Shown piece by piece: positions 1-8,698 of a DNA stretch of 64,000 nt (the stretch's first letter is position 1; every line of letters starts with the position of its first letter). A program made the translations under genes and the position numbers. This DNA is from Mycobacterium shinjukuense (GTDB taxonomy: Bacteria > Actinomycetota > Actinomycetes > Mycobacteriales > Mycobacteriaceae), in NCBI RefSeq assembly GCF_010730055.1, contig NZ_AP022575.1, forward strand, positions 4,216,001 to 4,280,000. The letters are read 5' to 3'. The notes under the pieces are model-generated. The model was not told where the DNA came from and did not search any database. It saw nothing but the letters and a program-made list of their open reading frames with translations.

Positions 1-2
1 TC

Positions 3-452
3 ACCACCGACCTGGGCGCGCGCAGCATCCGCGACGAGGTCGACGCGCTGCGCGTGATGGGCATCGACCCGGTGCAACGCCTCGTCACGCCCCGGCTGGC
101 GGCGATCATCGTGGTGTCGCCGCCGTTGTGCGTCTTCATCGTCTTCATGGGCCTGGCTGCGGGCTACGTCATCAATGTGGGCTTCCAATCCGGCACTCCC
201 GGAAGCTATATCGCCTCGTTCGGATCGTTCGCCACCATCGCCGATGTCGTGGTGGCATTGCTGAAAACCTGGCTGTTCGGCGTGCTCGTGACGCTGATCG
301 CCTGCCAGCGAGGGCTGGAGGCCAAGGGGGGTCCGCGCGGTGTTGCCGACGGGGTCAACGCGGCCGTCGTCCTGGGGGTGGTCACGGTGTTCGTGCTCAA
401 CCTGGTGATCACCGAGTTCGTCACCCTGTTCATGCCGGCGAAGGTGGGTTGA
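3..452 (+). CDS. YrbE/MlaE-family permease A of an mce operon (5' end missing)
   Basis: Integral inner-membrane permease subunit of an MCE (mammalian cell entry) lipid importer; two YrbE proteins pair with a hexamer of Mce proteins and an ATPase encoded elsewhere. The reading frame is open from the left edge, so the N-terminal half lies outside the window. The visible part starts in the cytoplasmic coupling-helix region (RSIRDEVDALRVMGIDP), the most conserved part of MlaE/YrbE proteins, followed by hydrophobic helices around FIVFMGLAAGYVI and AAVVLGVVTVFVLNLVI. The TGA stop overlaps the ATG of the next permease (ATGA), as expected for coupled translation. Family assignment is firm. Which numbered mce operon this belongs to cannot be read from this part. 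Confidence 0.9.
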   Translation, partial: TTDLGARSIRDEVDALRVMGIDPVQRLVTPRLAAIIVVSPPLCVFIVFMGLAAGYVINVGFQSGTPGSYIASFGSFATIADVVVALLKTWLFGVLVTLIACQRGLEAKGGPRGVADGVNAAVVLGVVTVFVLNLVITEFVTLFMPAKVG

Positions 453-1318
453 TGGCGACACCCTCGCGGCATCTGCCGCACGGACTGGGGGCGCCGCTAC
501 GTGCCTTGTTGGCGGTGGCTTATCGGGTCGGCTCGCCGTTGGAGCGACTCGGGCACCAGGCCACCTTCCTGGCCCAGGCGCTGGGCGCGATGCCGCGCAC
601 CGTCGCACGCTACCGCCGGCACACCGGAGCGATCTTGGTCGACATGATCTGGGGCAACGGATCGGTGGTGGTCGGTGGCGGCACCATCGGGGTGCTGGCG
701 TTCATGGGCACCGCGATCGGGGCCTCGGTCGGCGTCGAGGGGTATGCCGTCCTGGACATGGTCGGCATGGGGCCGCTCACCGGGTTCATCTCGGCCTACG
801 CGAACACCCGCGAGATGGCCCCGATGATCGCCGCCATCGGCTTCGGCGCCCAAGCCGGCACCCGGATGACCGCCGAGATCGGCGCCATGCGCATCGCGGA
901 GGAGATCGACGCGGTGGAGGCCCAGGGCATTCCGGCCATTCCCTACGTGGTGACCCCGCGGCTCATCGCCGGGATGATCACCATCGTCCCGCTGTACCTG
1001 TTGGCCCTGGCGTTGAGCTATCTGTCGTGCGCGCTGGTGGTCACGCTGCATCAAGCGTCGGGCACCTACTACCACTACTTCGACGCGTTCATCCAGCCGT
1101 CGGACATCGCGTTCTCGGTGGTCAAGGCGATCGTCTTCGTCACCCTCATCGTCGTCATCCATTGCTACGAGGGTTACTACGCCGGCGGTGGCCCCGAGGG
1201 GGTCGGCCACGCCTCGGGCCGCGCGATCCGCGCCAGCCTGATCGGCATCGTCGTCGCCGACATGGTGCTCACGTTGCTGTTTTGGGGCAACAATTCCGGC
1301 CTAAGGCTGTCGGGGTAG
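452..1318 (+). CDS. YrbE/MlaE-family permease B of the mce operon
   Basis: Second permease subunit of the MCE transporter, 288 residues, the usual length for YrbEB. The ATG at 452 overlaps the stop of the preceding permease by four bases, so it is preferred over the longer upstream frame. It shows the MlaE pattern of several long hydrophobic helices and the EIGAMRIAEEIDAVEAQGI coupling helix near residues 140-160. It lies three bases before the MceA-type gene, in one transcription unit. Known for the family: YrbEA and YrbEB form the membrane channel through which lipids (cholesterol for Mce4, fatty acids for Mce1) pass. The substrate of this copy is unknown. Confidence 0.92.
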   Translation: MATPSRHLPHGLGAPLRALLAVAYRVGSPLERLGHQATFLAQALGAMPRTVARYRRHTGAILVDMIWGNGSVVVGGGTIGVLAFMGTAIGASVGVEGYAVLDMVGMGPLTGFISAYANTREMAPMIAAIGFGAQAGTRMTAEIGAMRIAEEIDAVEAQGIPAIPYVVTPRLIAGMITIVPLYLLALALSYLSCALVVTLHQASGTYYHYFDAFIQPSDIAFSVVKAIVFVTLIVVIHCYEGYYAGGGPEGVGHASGRAIRASLIGIVVADMVLTLLFWGNNSGLRLSG

Positions 1319-1321
1319 CTC

Positions 1322-2287
1322 ATGCGGGCAGCCAGTTCACGCGCCTTACGAATCCGGGGCCTGATCGTCGCCGCGGTGCTGGCGATCGTGGCCACCACGC
1401 TGTGCCAGGCGGCCCGGGGCAAGTATGACGACACGTTCAAGCTGACCGTGGTCGCCGACACGATCGGCGAGGGCTTGGCGCCCGGCGCGGAGGTGAAGTT
1501 CCACGGGCTGGCCATCGGCTCGGTCAAGACCCTGGAATCGACCGGATACAACCGACAGACGATGACGGTGTTGCTCGACCCACGACAGGCGAAAGCGCTG
1601 ACCGCCGACACCGTCGCCCGGTTCACCTCGTCGAATGTCTTCGGCACCGCGGCCGTCGAACTGGTCAGCGAGGGCAAGGGTCCGCGGCTGCTCCCGAACC
1701 AGACCCTGATGTTGCGCACCGACGTGCAGGCGGCCTCGGTCACCGGACTGCTGCGTCAGGGCCAACGACTCAGCCGGATCCTGGACACACCCGAGTTCGA
1801 CCACGTCATCGAGGTGCTGCGGCGGCACGCCGACCTGGTCGAGCCCGCGGCCAGGGCCGGCCTCGATCTGGCCCAGATCCTCGCCGACTCCCAGACCATG
1901 CCGGTGTCTCGATCGCTGTCGGTGCTGGCGTCGTTTCTCAACGGTGTCGACGGCGCGCTGCCGGCGCTCGGGCTGGCGCCCGAGCTGCTGGACGCGCTGG
2001 ATCCGCTGGTAGCGCCCGGCGGCGTGGATCGCACCAACCTGGTCATGCGCCAGACCGGCCAGCTGTTGCGCGACGCCGGCGAGATCTCCGTGCGGCACAG
2101 CCCGTGGCTTCGCCAGCTGGTCGGCGCGATCATGAACGTCGAGGTCCCGGCCATGTTCGCGGTGGGCAGCCTGGCGCCGGCCTATGGCCGGCTGTCCGGC
2201 CTGATCGACCGCACCGCCGCCGCCTTTCCGGTTGTCGACGGCGACGTACGGATGCGCACCGAGGTCATCCTGGACGGTGGTCGGTGA
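1322..2287 (+). CDS. MCE-family protein, MceA position
   Basis: First MCE subunit of the operon, 321 residues. It has an N-terminal signal anchor (GLIVAAVLAIVATTLCQAA, about residues 13-31), then an MlaD/MCE domain at about residues 36-120 with the typical GLAPGAEVKFHGLAIGSVK segment, then a helical region. MCE subunits span the periplasm as a hexameric needle carrying hydrophobic substrate. The protein is clearly shorter than the roughly 400-450 residues usual for MceA of Mce1 or Mce4, the missing part being the C-terminal tail. The stop codon overlaps the GTG of the next gene. Position and domain make the MceA call good; the operon number is not assigned. Confidence 0.88.
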   Translation: MRAASSRALRIRGLIVAAVLAIVATTLCQAARGKYDDTFKLTVVADTIGEGLAPGAEVKFHGLAIGSVKTLESTGYNRQTMTVLLDPRQAKALTADTVARFTSSNVFGTAAVELVSEGKGPRLLPNQTLMLRTDVQAASVTGLLRQGQRLSRILDTPEFDHVIEVLRRHADLVEPAARAGLDLAQILADSQTMPVSRSLSVLASFLNGVDGALPALGLAPELLDALDPLVAPGGVDRTNLVMRQTGQLLRDAGEISVRHSPWLRQLVGAIMNVEVPAMFAVGSLAPAYGRLSGLIDRTAAAFPVVDGDVRMRTEVILDGGR

Positions 2288-3294
2288 GGAAGGTGTCCGG
2301 CTCGGTGCTGGGGCTGACCGTGTTCACCGCGGTCGCCACGGTGTGCGCGGTGATCGTGCTCACCGCGCTGCGCAGTCCGGTCACCGGGCCGGTCTCGCAG
2401 TACACGGCGACCTTCACCGACGTGTCGGGCCTTGACGTCGGCAACGACGTCCGCATCTCCGGCGTGCAGGTGGGCAAGGTGCGGGCCATCCGGCTCGACG
2501 GTCGCACCGCCAAGGTCGACTTCACCGCGCTCCACGACCACCCGGTGTATCGGAATACCGTTGCCGCCGTACGCTTTCAGAACCTGCTGGGCCAGCGCTA
2601 CCTGGAATTGGTGCAGCCGGCCGCGGCCGGTGAGCGGCTGGCCGCGGGGGCCAGCATTCCGGTCGAACAGACCATCCCGTCGTTCGATATCACCAAGCTG
2701 TTCAACGGATTTCGGCCAGTCTTTGGCACGCTCGACCCGGCCCAGCTCAACCAGTTCGGCGAGCACCTGTTGCGGCTGATTCAAGGCGACGACACCGGAC
2801 TCGGCCCGGTGCTGCGAGACCTCGACGCCATCGCCAAGTTCGCGGTCAACCGTCAGGCCGCGATCACCGTGCTGATCCGCAACCTCGGCGAGCTATCGGT
2901 CGATCTGGGCGGCAAATCCCAGCACCTGCTGCATCTGATCGCCACGCTAAACGGGTTGCTGACCACGTTCACGTCCAAGGCCGACGAGTTTCGCGCCTCG
3001 ATCGACATCGAGCTGCCGCTGCTACGCAGCCTGGTGCACACCCTGCAATACGCCGAGCGCACCTTTGACGGATCGACGGTGCCGCTGTACGACCTGACCA
3101 GCCGGATGTTCCCGCAGACTCCGACCATCATCGCCGGCCTGTCGCTGGTGCCCGCGTTGATTCAGGGGCTGCGGGACTCACTCGTCGACGATCAACAGGG
3201 CGCGCCGAGCTTCGGCTGCGCCCACGGTGAAGTCCACCTGCCGGGCATCGGCGAAGTGTCTTTCGCACACCAGGATTTGGTGGTGTGCCAGTGA
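2284..3294 (+). CDS. MCE-family protein, MceB position
   Basis: Second MCE subunit, 336 residues from the GTG at 2284, which overlaps the preceding stop (GTGA); the frame is open further upstream but that part is a shadow of the MceA gene. It has an N-terminal anchor (LGLTVFTAVATVCAVIVLTA), then the MCE domain with GLDVGNDVRISGVQVGKVRA and RFQNLLGQRYLELV, then a long alpha-helical region expected to build the tunnel, and a short C-terminal tail. Length and layout are typical of MceB. Expected to act as part of a cell-envelope lipid import complex. Confidence 0.9.
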   Translation: MRKVSGSVLGLTVFTAVATVCAVIVLTALRSPVTGPVSQYTATFTDVSGLDVGNDVRISGVQVGKVRAIRLDGRTAKVDFTALHDHPVYRNTVAAVRFQNLLGQRYLELVQPAAAGERLAAGASIPVEQTIPSFDITKLFNGFRPVFGTLDPAQLNQFGEHLLRLIQGDDTGLGPVLRDLDAIAKFAVNRQAAITVLIRNLGELSVDLGGKSQHLLHLIATLNGLLTTFTSKADEFRASIDIELPLLRSLVHTLQYAERTFDGSTVPLYDLTSRMFPQTPTIIAGLSLVPALIQGLRDSLVDDQQGAPSFGCAHGEVHLPGIGEVSFAHQDLVVCQ

Positions 3295-4298
3295 TCTTCG
3301 GCAGGCATCAGCGAGCACTCTCCGAGACGGCCGCGGCGGCCCGCAGTCGTCGGATCGGGGTCGTCGGCATCGTCGCCATCGTGGTCGCGCTGGCCACCAC
3401 CGGGGTGGCCTATCTCAATCCGACCGGGCAGACCGGATATGCCGCCAACGCCGCCAGCTCCGGCGGTCTGCGCGCCGGCGACCAGGTCCGCATCGCCGGA
3501 GTGCCCGTCGGGAAGGTCACCGGCGTCCGGCTAAACCGGACCCTGGTCGAGATCACCTTCGACGTCACGCGGTCGGTGGCCGTCGGCGCGCAATCCACGG
3601 TGGAGATCAAGCTGCTCACCCCACTGGGCGGCCACTACCTGGCCCTCGATCCCCAGGGCGACCTGCCGTTGGGCCACAACGTGATTCCGCCGCAGCGCGT
3701 CAAATCGCCCTACGAAGGCGCCGACATGATCCAGGAGGTGACCCCGTTTCTCAAAGAGGTCGACGGCCAGGTCATCCACGACACCTTCGCCGAGGTCGCC
3801 AACGCCGCCGACAAGTATCCCAACGCGCTGCGCGACCTCGTCCGTTCCGCCACCGAGTTGACCAGGGTGTTGGGCACGATGACCGGCGACGTGCATCGCG
3901 GCCTGGGCTTCATCAACGACGCCACCGCAGCCTTGGTCTCGGGCCGCAGACACTTCGTCGAGTTGCTCGAGCAATTCGCGCTGGTCGGGCAGCGCTATAC
4001 CGCCAAATCCGTTGATATCGTCGAATTCTTCACCCTGCTCGGCGAACTGACCCGAATCATCGACCGCGTCATGGCGTTCTACCACCGCGAGCTCGCGCCC
4101 ACCCTCAACGGCGTGGACGACATCGTCGACACCCTGGTCAGCCACCCCGATCGCATCGGCCAGGCAGCGGCGGGCCTGGACCAGATCCTGCGCATCGTGG
4201 GGCCGATGCTCAGCGGAAACGGCGTCGTCCTGGACCAGAGCCGCCGGATGGTACCCGGACAAGACCTCTGTCTGCCGCACATCATGAGGCGCTGCTGA
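3285..4298 (+). CDS. MCE-family protein, MceC position
   Basis: Third MCE subunit. Two GTG codons are possible: 3285 (337 residues, with an AGGA about nine bases upstream) or 3291 (335 residues, in the GTGA overlap that the operon otherwise uses). The signal anchor is VVGIVAIVVALATTGVAYL, the MCE domain follows with GLRAGDQVRIAGVPVGKVTG, then the helical region. MceC proteins of other operons often carry a long proline-rich tail; here the protein ends shortly after the helical part with CLPHIMRRC, so that tail is missing. One base separates the stop from the next ATG. Confidence 0.88.
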   Translation: MPVIFGRHQRALSETAAAARSRRIGVVGIVAIVVALATTGVAYLNPTGQTGYAANAASSGGLRAGDQVRIAGVPVGKVTGVRLNRTLVEITFDVTRSVAVGAQSTVEIKLLTPLGGHYLALDPQGDLPLGHNVIPPQRVKSPYEGADMIQEVTPFLKEVDGQVIHDTFAEVANAADKYPNALRDLVRSATELTRVLGTMTGDVHRGLGFINDATAALVSGRRHFVELLEQFALVGQRYTAKSVDIVEFFTLLGELTRIIDRVMAFYHRELAPTLNGVDDIVDTLVSHPDRIGQAAAGLDQILRIVGPMLSGNGVVLDQSRRMVPGQDLCLPHIMRRC

Positions 4299-4299
4299 G

Positions 4300-5436
4300 A
4301 TGACGAGGAAACGTGCCCGGGTCGCCTTGACGGCGGCCGCCGCAATCACCGCCGTTGCTGTGATCGGCGCCATGATCGTGCCGCCGAGATTCACCGACAC
4401 CAAGCCGATGTGCGCCGAATTCACCGACGGCGTCGGGATTTACCCGGGCAACAAGGTCCAGCTGCTGGGCATCGAGGTGGGCTCGGTGACCGCGGTCACC
4501 AACAAACCCGATCACGTCCAGATCGACTTCACCGTGTCCAAGGACCTCGACCTGCCGGCCGATGTCGGGGCCGTCACCTACTCCCAGTCGATCGTGAGCG
4601 ACCGCCATGTCGAGCTCACCAAGCCCTACGCCGGCGGCCCAAAGTTCACCGGCGCCCGGTGCATCTCGCTGGAACGAACCAAGACTCCCATCGGTGTCAG
4701 CGAAACGTTCACTGCCGTCGACAAACTCGCCAACGCCGTGTTGGGATCCGGCCCGGGACAGGATCCTTCGGATGCGCCGGGCGCGCAGGCCATCAACGAC
4801 AGCCTCCGGGCGGCCAGCCGCTCGTTGGAGGGCACCGGCCCGGAGCTCAATCAGACACTGCGCGCGCTGGTCGCCGTCATCGGCGACCCCTACCAGGCGG
4901 ACGCCGACTACCGCCAGCTCATTGAGAACGGCGAGATGCTCACCACGACGTTGTTGCAGCACTGGGACACCGTGGCCACCGTCGTGCGGACCCTGCCCGA
5001 GAGCCTTCTGATGATCGAGGGCCTGGCCGACGGCTTCGGGTCGGCGCTGCACCATCTCGCGCACGCTCTGCCGATCCTGGTCGAGGCGTTGAATCGGTTC
5101 GCGCCCCGGGTTTATCACAACGTCACCGACAAACTGATCCCCTGGATCAGGGACATCCTCAACGCCTACACCCCGAACATCGTGGGCGCCATCAATGGCT
5201 TGTCGCCGGTGACCAACTGGCTCGCCTCGATATACCAGCCGGCCTGGGGCACGCACAACGTCACGTATCTCCCGCCGCAGGTGACGATTTCGCCGTCGCA
5301 GGCCGAGGCCTTCTGTAGCGTGCTGCGGCAGCGCAACACTCCCGGTAGCCAGGCGGCATGCGCGACGCGCGGCGCCGCCTCCGACCCGGTCACGTTGGGT
5401 CTGACCGATCTCATCCTGGGGGCCGCGTTGCCGTGA
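4300..5436 (+). CDS. MCE-family protein, MceD position
   Basis: Fourth MCE subunit, 378 residues, ATG start one base after the preceding stop. It has an N-terminal hydrophobic anchor (ALTAAAAITAVAVIGAMIV), then an MCE domain with GIYPGNKVQLLGIEVGSVTA and an inserted Cys-containing stretch (PMCAEF, GARCISLE), then a helical region whose C-terminus has two further cysteines (FCSVL, QAACAT) that could form disulfides outside the cytoplasm. It lacks the long Pro-rich tail of Mce1D or Mce4D. The stop overlaps the GTG of the lipoprotein gene. Confidence 0.88.
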   Translation: MTRKRARVALTAAAAITAVAVIGAMIVPPRFTDTKPMCAEFTDGVGIYPGNKVQLLGIEVGSVTAVTNKPDHVQIDFTVSKDLDLPADVGAVTYSQSIVSDRHVELTKPYAGGPKFTGARCISLERTKTPIGVSETFTAVDKLANAVLGSGPGQDPSDAPGAQAINDSLRAASRSLEGTGPELNQTLRALVAVIGDPYQADADYRQLIENGEMLTTTLLQHWDTVATVVRTLPESLLMIEGLADGFGSALHHLAHALPILVEALNRFAPRVYHNVTDKLIPWIRDILNAYTPNIVGAINGLSPVTNWLASIYQPAWGTHNVTYLPPQVTISPSQAEAFCSVLRQRNTPGSQAACATRGAASDPVTLGLTDLILGAALP

Positions 5437-6485
5437 CCCGACGATCGAAACTCGGCGCGCTACCGGGCGCCCTGATTGTCAGCCTGACGGTGGCATGTCT
5501 AGGGGCGTGTTCGCTCGACCCGACCCGGTTGCCGGTGCCCGGTTCCTATGTCCCGGGCGACAAGTACACCATCAAGGTCGAATTCTCCAGCGTGTTGAAC
5601 CTGCCCGCCAGGGCCAAGGTGGACTTCGGCGGCGTGCGGGTTGGTGTCCTGGACCGGGTCCAACTGGTCGGCAGTACCGCGGTCGCCTACATCGATCTAG
5701 CCAACAGCGTCAAGCTGCCCCGGAACACGCGTGCCGAGCTGCGTCAGGCGACCGTGCTGGGCGACATCTACATCGCGCTACTGCCACCCGACGACCCGGA
5801 ACCGGCGTCGCTGCGTGACGGCGACACCATCCCGCTGCGCAACACCGTGCCGGCCGACAACGTCGAGGACATCTTGCGCGGGGTGTCCAACCTGGTGTCC
5901 GGCGGCGCGCTGAACACCTTGCAGGAAGCGGTGATCAACTTCAACAAGGCGTTCCCGAAAGATCCGGCCGAGCAGGACCGCATCCGCGGAAAGCTGGCCG
6001 GGATCCTGCACGACCTGGCGGCCAACCAAGACACCATCGACGACATCCTGTCCAGCACGGAGGACGTCAGCAGGGGCCTGATCGCCAACACCGCTGTCCT
6101 CGACCGGTTGATCACCGACGGCCCGGGCAAGATCGAGGCGATGACGGGTGTGCTCCCCGACATCATCCAGCTTCTCGTCGATGTTCAAGACCTGGGGCGC
6201 AGCGGCGGAGAGTTGCTGGTGCCCAACGCCCCCGACTTCATCCAGATGCTCTCCTACATCACACCGCTGGTCGGATCGGTGGCGACGGCTGACACCACCG
6301 TGCCGGTGATTGCCGACAAGCTGGTCGGGCTGATTCGCGACAAGCTCATCGGATTCTTCGGCAATGGTGGGCCGAAATTCATTGTCTCCGAGGTTCACCC
6401 GCCGCGGGACAACCCTGGCGTGGATCCCGCAGACAGGGCCGACCAGGCTATTTCGGCGATGCGGACGATGGGGATGTTGCCGTGA
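5433..6485 (+). CDS. MCE-family lipoprotein, MceE (LprN-like) position
   Basis: Fifth MCE subunit, 350 residues from GTG 5433 in a GTGA overlap with the preceding stop. The N-terminus is a lipoprotein signal peptide: basic start (TRRSK), hydrophobic core (ALIVSLTVACLGAC) and an L-G-A-C lipobox, so the mature protein should be lipid-anchored at Cys26. MceE subunits of mycobacterial operons (LprK, LprL, LprM, LprN) are the lipoprotein members of the hexamer, which supports the position call. The MCE domain follows with RAKVDFGGVRVGVLDRVQL and ATVLGDIYIALLPP, then a helical region. Length is near normal for MceE. Confidence 0.92.
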   Translation: MTRRSKLGALPGALIVSLTVACLGACSLDPTRLPVPGSYVPGDKYTIKVEFSSVLNLPARAKVDFGGVRVGVLDRVQLVGSTAVAYIDLANSVKLPRNTRAELRQATVLGDIYIALLPPDDPEPASLRDGDTIPLRNTVPADNVEDILRGVSNLVSGGALNTLQEAVINFNKAFPKDPAEQDRIRGKLAGILHDLAANQDTIDDILSSTEDVSRGLIANTAVLDRLITDGPGKIEAMTGVLPDIIQLLVDVQDLGRSGGELLVPNAPDFIQMLSYITPLVGSVATADTTVPVIADKLVGLIRDKLIGFFGNGGPKFIVSEVHPPRDNPGVDPADRADQAISAMRTMGMLP

Positions 6486-7453
6486 AGTTCAACGCCGCAA
6501 CCACTGTGGTGATCCTGGTGATCACCACGATGCTCGGCGTGGTCTATTTGTCGTTGTCGGTGCTGCACCTGGATCCGACCGAAAAGGCCACCCGCCTGAC
6601 CCTCTTGCTGGACAACTCGGGCGGACTAATGCCCACGTCGCAGGTGACCATGCGGGGGATCCGGGTGGGCCGGGTGACCGGCATCCGAACCACCCCGACC
6701 GGGCTGCAAGTGTCGATCGAACTCGACCGGGCCCATCCGGTGCCCGTGGACAGTGTGGTCAGCATCCAAAACCTGTCGCTGGTTGGCGAGCAGTACATTG
6801 ACTTCAAGCCGAAACGCGTTGTGCCGCCATACTTCAGCGACGGCGCGGTGATCCCGGCCGATCGCGTCGCGCGCGCCGTGACCGTCAGCGACCTGTTGGC
6901 TAGGGCCAATGCGCTACTGGCGGCGATCAATCCGACGTACGTGCGCACCGTCGTCAGCAACGTCTCGCAGGCGTTGGCCGGCAACGACGACGCCCTGGAC
7001 TCGTTGGCCACCACGGCCGGGTTGGTCGCCAAAATGGAGTGGGAGCGTAGGCAACTGCTCGCGACCCTGTTCGGCAATGTTGCGACGCTGACTACCGATC
7101 TGGACGAACTGCACGCCGGGGCGGTGCTCGGCGAGGCCGGAAACCTGCTGCCGGGCACGGTCTTGGCGTTGACCGGGCTGGTCCGCGATACCGATGAGTA
7201 CACCCGCGCCGCCGGTGACGGAGCCTTTGCCCCGGGTGGGCCGATCCCCACGCTGGTCGCCAACCTCGGCGAGTATGCCGACATGTTGTCCGGTCCGCTG
7301 AGCACCTTCGCGGCGGTGCTGGAGCCGGCGACCGCGCCGCTGCGCGGATTCATGGTCGACGCCGGGCACTGGCTGGATTATTGGGAGTCGACCTTCAACG
7401 ACGCCGGTGGACTACGTGTGCAGGTGAACGTGCCGGAATGGCACCAACAGTGA
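6482..7453 (+). CDS. MCE-family protein, MceF position
   Basis: Sixth MCE subunit, 323 residues from the GTG at 6482 that overlaps the MceE stop. It has an N-terminal anchor (TTVVILVITTMLGVVYLSL), an MCE domain with GLMPTSQVTMRGIRVGRVTG and LVGEQYIDFKP, and a helical segment. MceF of Mce1 and Mce4 runs to about 500 residues or more; the long tail is missing here, in line with the short tails of the A, C and D subunits. The gene is followed ten bases later by the Mce-associated membrane protein. Confidence 0.88.
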   Translation: MKFNAATTVVILVITTMLGVVYLSLSVLHLDPTEKATRLTLLLDNSGGLMPTSQVTMRGIRVGRVTGIRTTPTGLQVSIELDRAHPVPVDSVVSIQNLSLVGEQYIDFKPKRVVPPYFSDGAVIPADRVARAVTVSDLLARANALLAAINPTYVRTVVSNVSQALAGNDDALDSLATTAGLVAKMEWERRQLLATLFGNVATLTTDLDELHAGAVLGEAGNLLPGTVLALTGLVRDTDEYTRAAGDGAFAPGGPIPTLVANLGEYADMLSGPLSTFAAVLEPATAPLRGFMVDAGHWLDYWESTFNDAGGLRVQVNVPEWHQQ

Positions 7454-7463
7454 GGAATCGAGC

Positions 7464-8120
7464 ATGAGCATCGACACCGCCGACGTCGCGACGGACGCGG
7501 ACGAGAATGACCCTGTCGTTGTGGACCGGCCCAACGGGTTATCCAAGCTGCGGCGCCTTATTCGGCGGCCATGGTGGTGGGTATCGGTGGTGGTGGCGGC
7601 GGCGGTGATCGGCGCCGGGGTGTTCGGCTTGCTGAAGTACGGCGGCGTGGTCGATGAGCTGGCGGCCCTGCGCCGGGCCGAATCCGATCGTGACGCGGCG
7701 GCCGGGCTGGCCAAGGAATATGCGCTGAAGTCGCTGACCTACAGCTTCGAGGATCCGGACGCCTTCTTCCGTTCGGTGGAGAGCGGGGTATCACAGGCGC
7801 TCAAGGACAAGTACGTCAACGCCACCGATCTCCTCAAGGGCATCATGGTGCAGGCGCAGGTCTCCTCGTCGGGCGAAGTGCTCGCCACCGATGCCGTCGC
7901 CCAGCCCGGTCAGGTATACCAGGTGGTGGTGGCGGCCGCGCAGACCACCCGCAACCTGCAGAACCCGAAGCCGCGGGTGTCGCTGATCCTGCTGCAGGTC
8001 ACGGTCAACAAGGTTGGCGACGGTTGGCAGGTCTCCGATATCGGGCCAAAGACCGGCAGTCACGGTCCCAACACGGATCAGGGCCCGGCGCCCAGCTCGG
8101 TACCAGAACCAGGGCGGTAG
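7464..8120 (+). CDS. Mce-associated membrane protein (Mas)
   Basis: A 218-residue protein with a cytoplasmic N-terminus of about 35 residues, one transmembrane helix (WWWVSVVVAAAVIGAGVFGL) and an extracytoplasmic domain of the Mce-associated (Mas/OmamA-like) type, with the recurring pattern of a helix, LKSLTYSF, and a beta-rich C-terminus. Proteins of this type are encoded at the ends of mce operons and, where studied, stabilise the Mce complex. It closes the operon: no further gene follows in this direction for 1.3 kb. Confidence 0.85.
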   Translation: MSIDTADVATDADENDPVVVDRPNGLSKLRRLIRRPWWWVSVVVAAAVIGAGVFGLLKYGGVVDELAALRRAESDRDAAAGLAKEYALKSLTYSFEDPDAFFRSVESGVSQALKDKYVNATDLLKGIMVQAQVSSSGEVLATDAVAQPGQVYQVVVAAAQTTRNLQNPKPRVSLILLQVTVNKVGDGWQVSDIGPKTGSHGPNTDQGPAPSSVPEPGR

Positions 8121-8698
8121 GCCGCCAGCGTCGATGTTTGGCGCGTGCGGTATCCGGCAATGTGTTAGGGCATGCGCGACGCTTCGAGCATGGCGCGATC
8201 GACATGGTGCCGCCCAGCAACGGCGAAACCCGCCTCGGCAGGCGGCTGTACACCGCCAACCGGTGCCGGTCGGCCTCAGCGATGCCGTCCAGTAACTCAA
8301 CATCTCCGGAAGGCACCCGGGATGGCCCGTTGAGGGGGCGGGCCATCCCGGGCCAATCGGCGCCGCTCATGGGGTCCGTTGATCGGTGTGTGGCGCAATT
8401 GGCACCTTCTCGCCACCGGGTGCCCATATTCGACACGAATAAAACACCCGGCCCGCGCGTCAGCCGAGGGTGGGTGCCAAACGGGCAACGGAAGGGTGGT
8501 GGACGCGATCGCCGCTACGTCACGCGACGGTTTGTTCGTCGTGGGCTTTGCGTGCTGCAGCGTCGCTGAAACACGCAGGCGCGCCGAGTTTAATCCGGTT
8601 GAGCGACACTTCGTAACTTCTGAAATCTCTTGTGTCACTCTGGTTTCAGTGGTCTCTGGGCGGGGTGTCTTGTCGGTGCCCTCCGATAGTCTGGGCGT
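8121..8698. other. Intergenic region without a recognisable gene
   Basis: I see no credible coding region here: the open frames have no family resemblance, no ribosome-binding site and no overlap with a neighbour. The stretch holds one strong hairpin (8316-8352), listed separately. The rest is unremarkable GC-rich sequence between the mce operon and a decayed 13E12-family gene. Confidence 0.6.
8316..8352. terminator. Perfect 14-bp stem-loop downstream of the mce operon
   Basis: The arm CCCGGGATGGCCCG at 8316-8329 is followed by a 9-base loop and its exact reverse complement at 8339-8352. No U-tract follows on either strand. It lies about 195 bases after the last mce-operon gene. A U-less intrinsic terminator of the mycobacterial kind is possible; it could equally be the footprint of a small inverted-repeat element. 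Confidence 0.5.

Noticed and set aside
497..1210. Minus-strand open frames within the mce operon
   Set aside because: Asp/Arg/Gly-rich translations typical of the antisense of GC-rich genes; the plus-strand permease is clear.
1..8120. Calling the operon mce4
   Set aside because: Mce4 lies elsewhere in H37Rv relative to nat, its A and F subunits are longer, and nothing in these proteins settles the type.
8024..8569. Plus-strand open frame of 181 codons after the mce operon
   Set aside because: It starts inside the Mas gene in another frame, has no ribosome-binding site and runs through the hairpin; composition is random.
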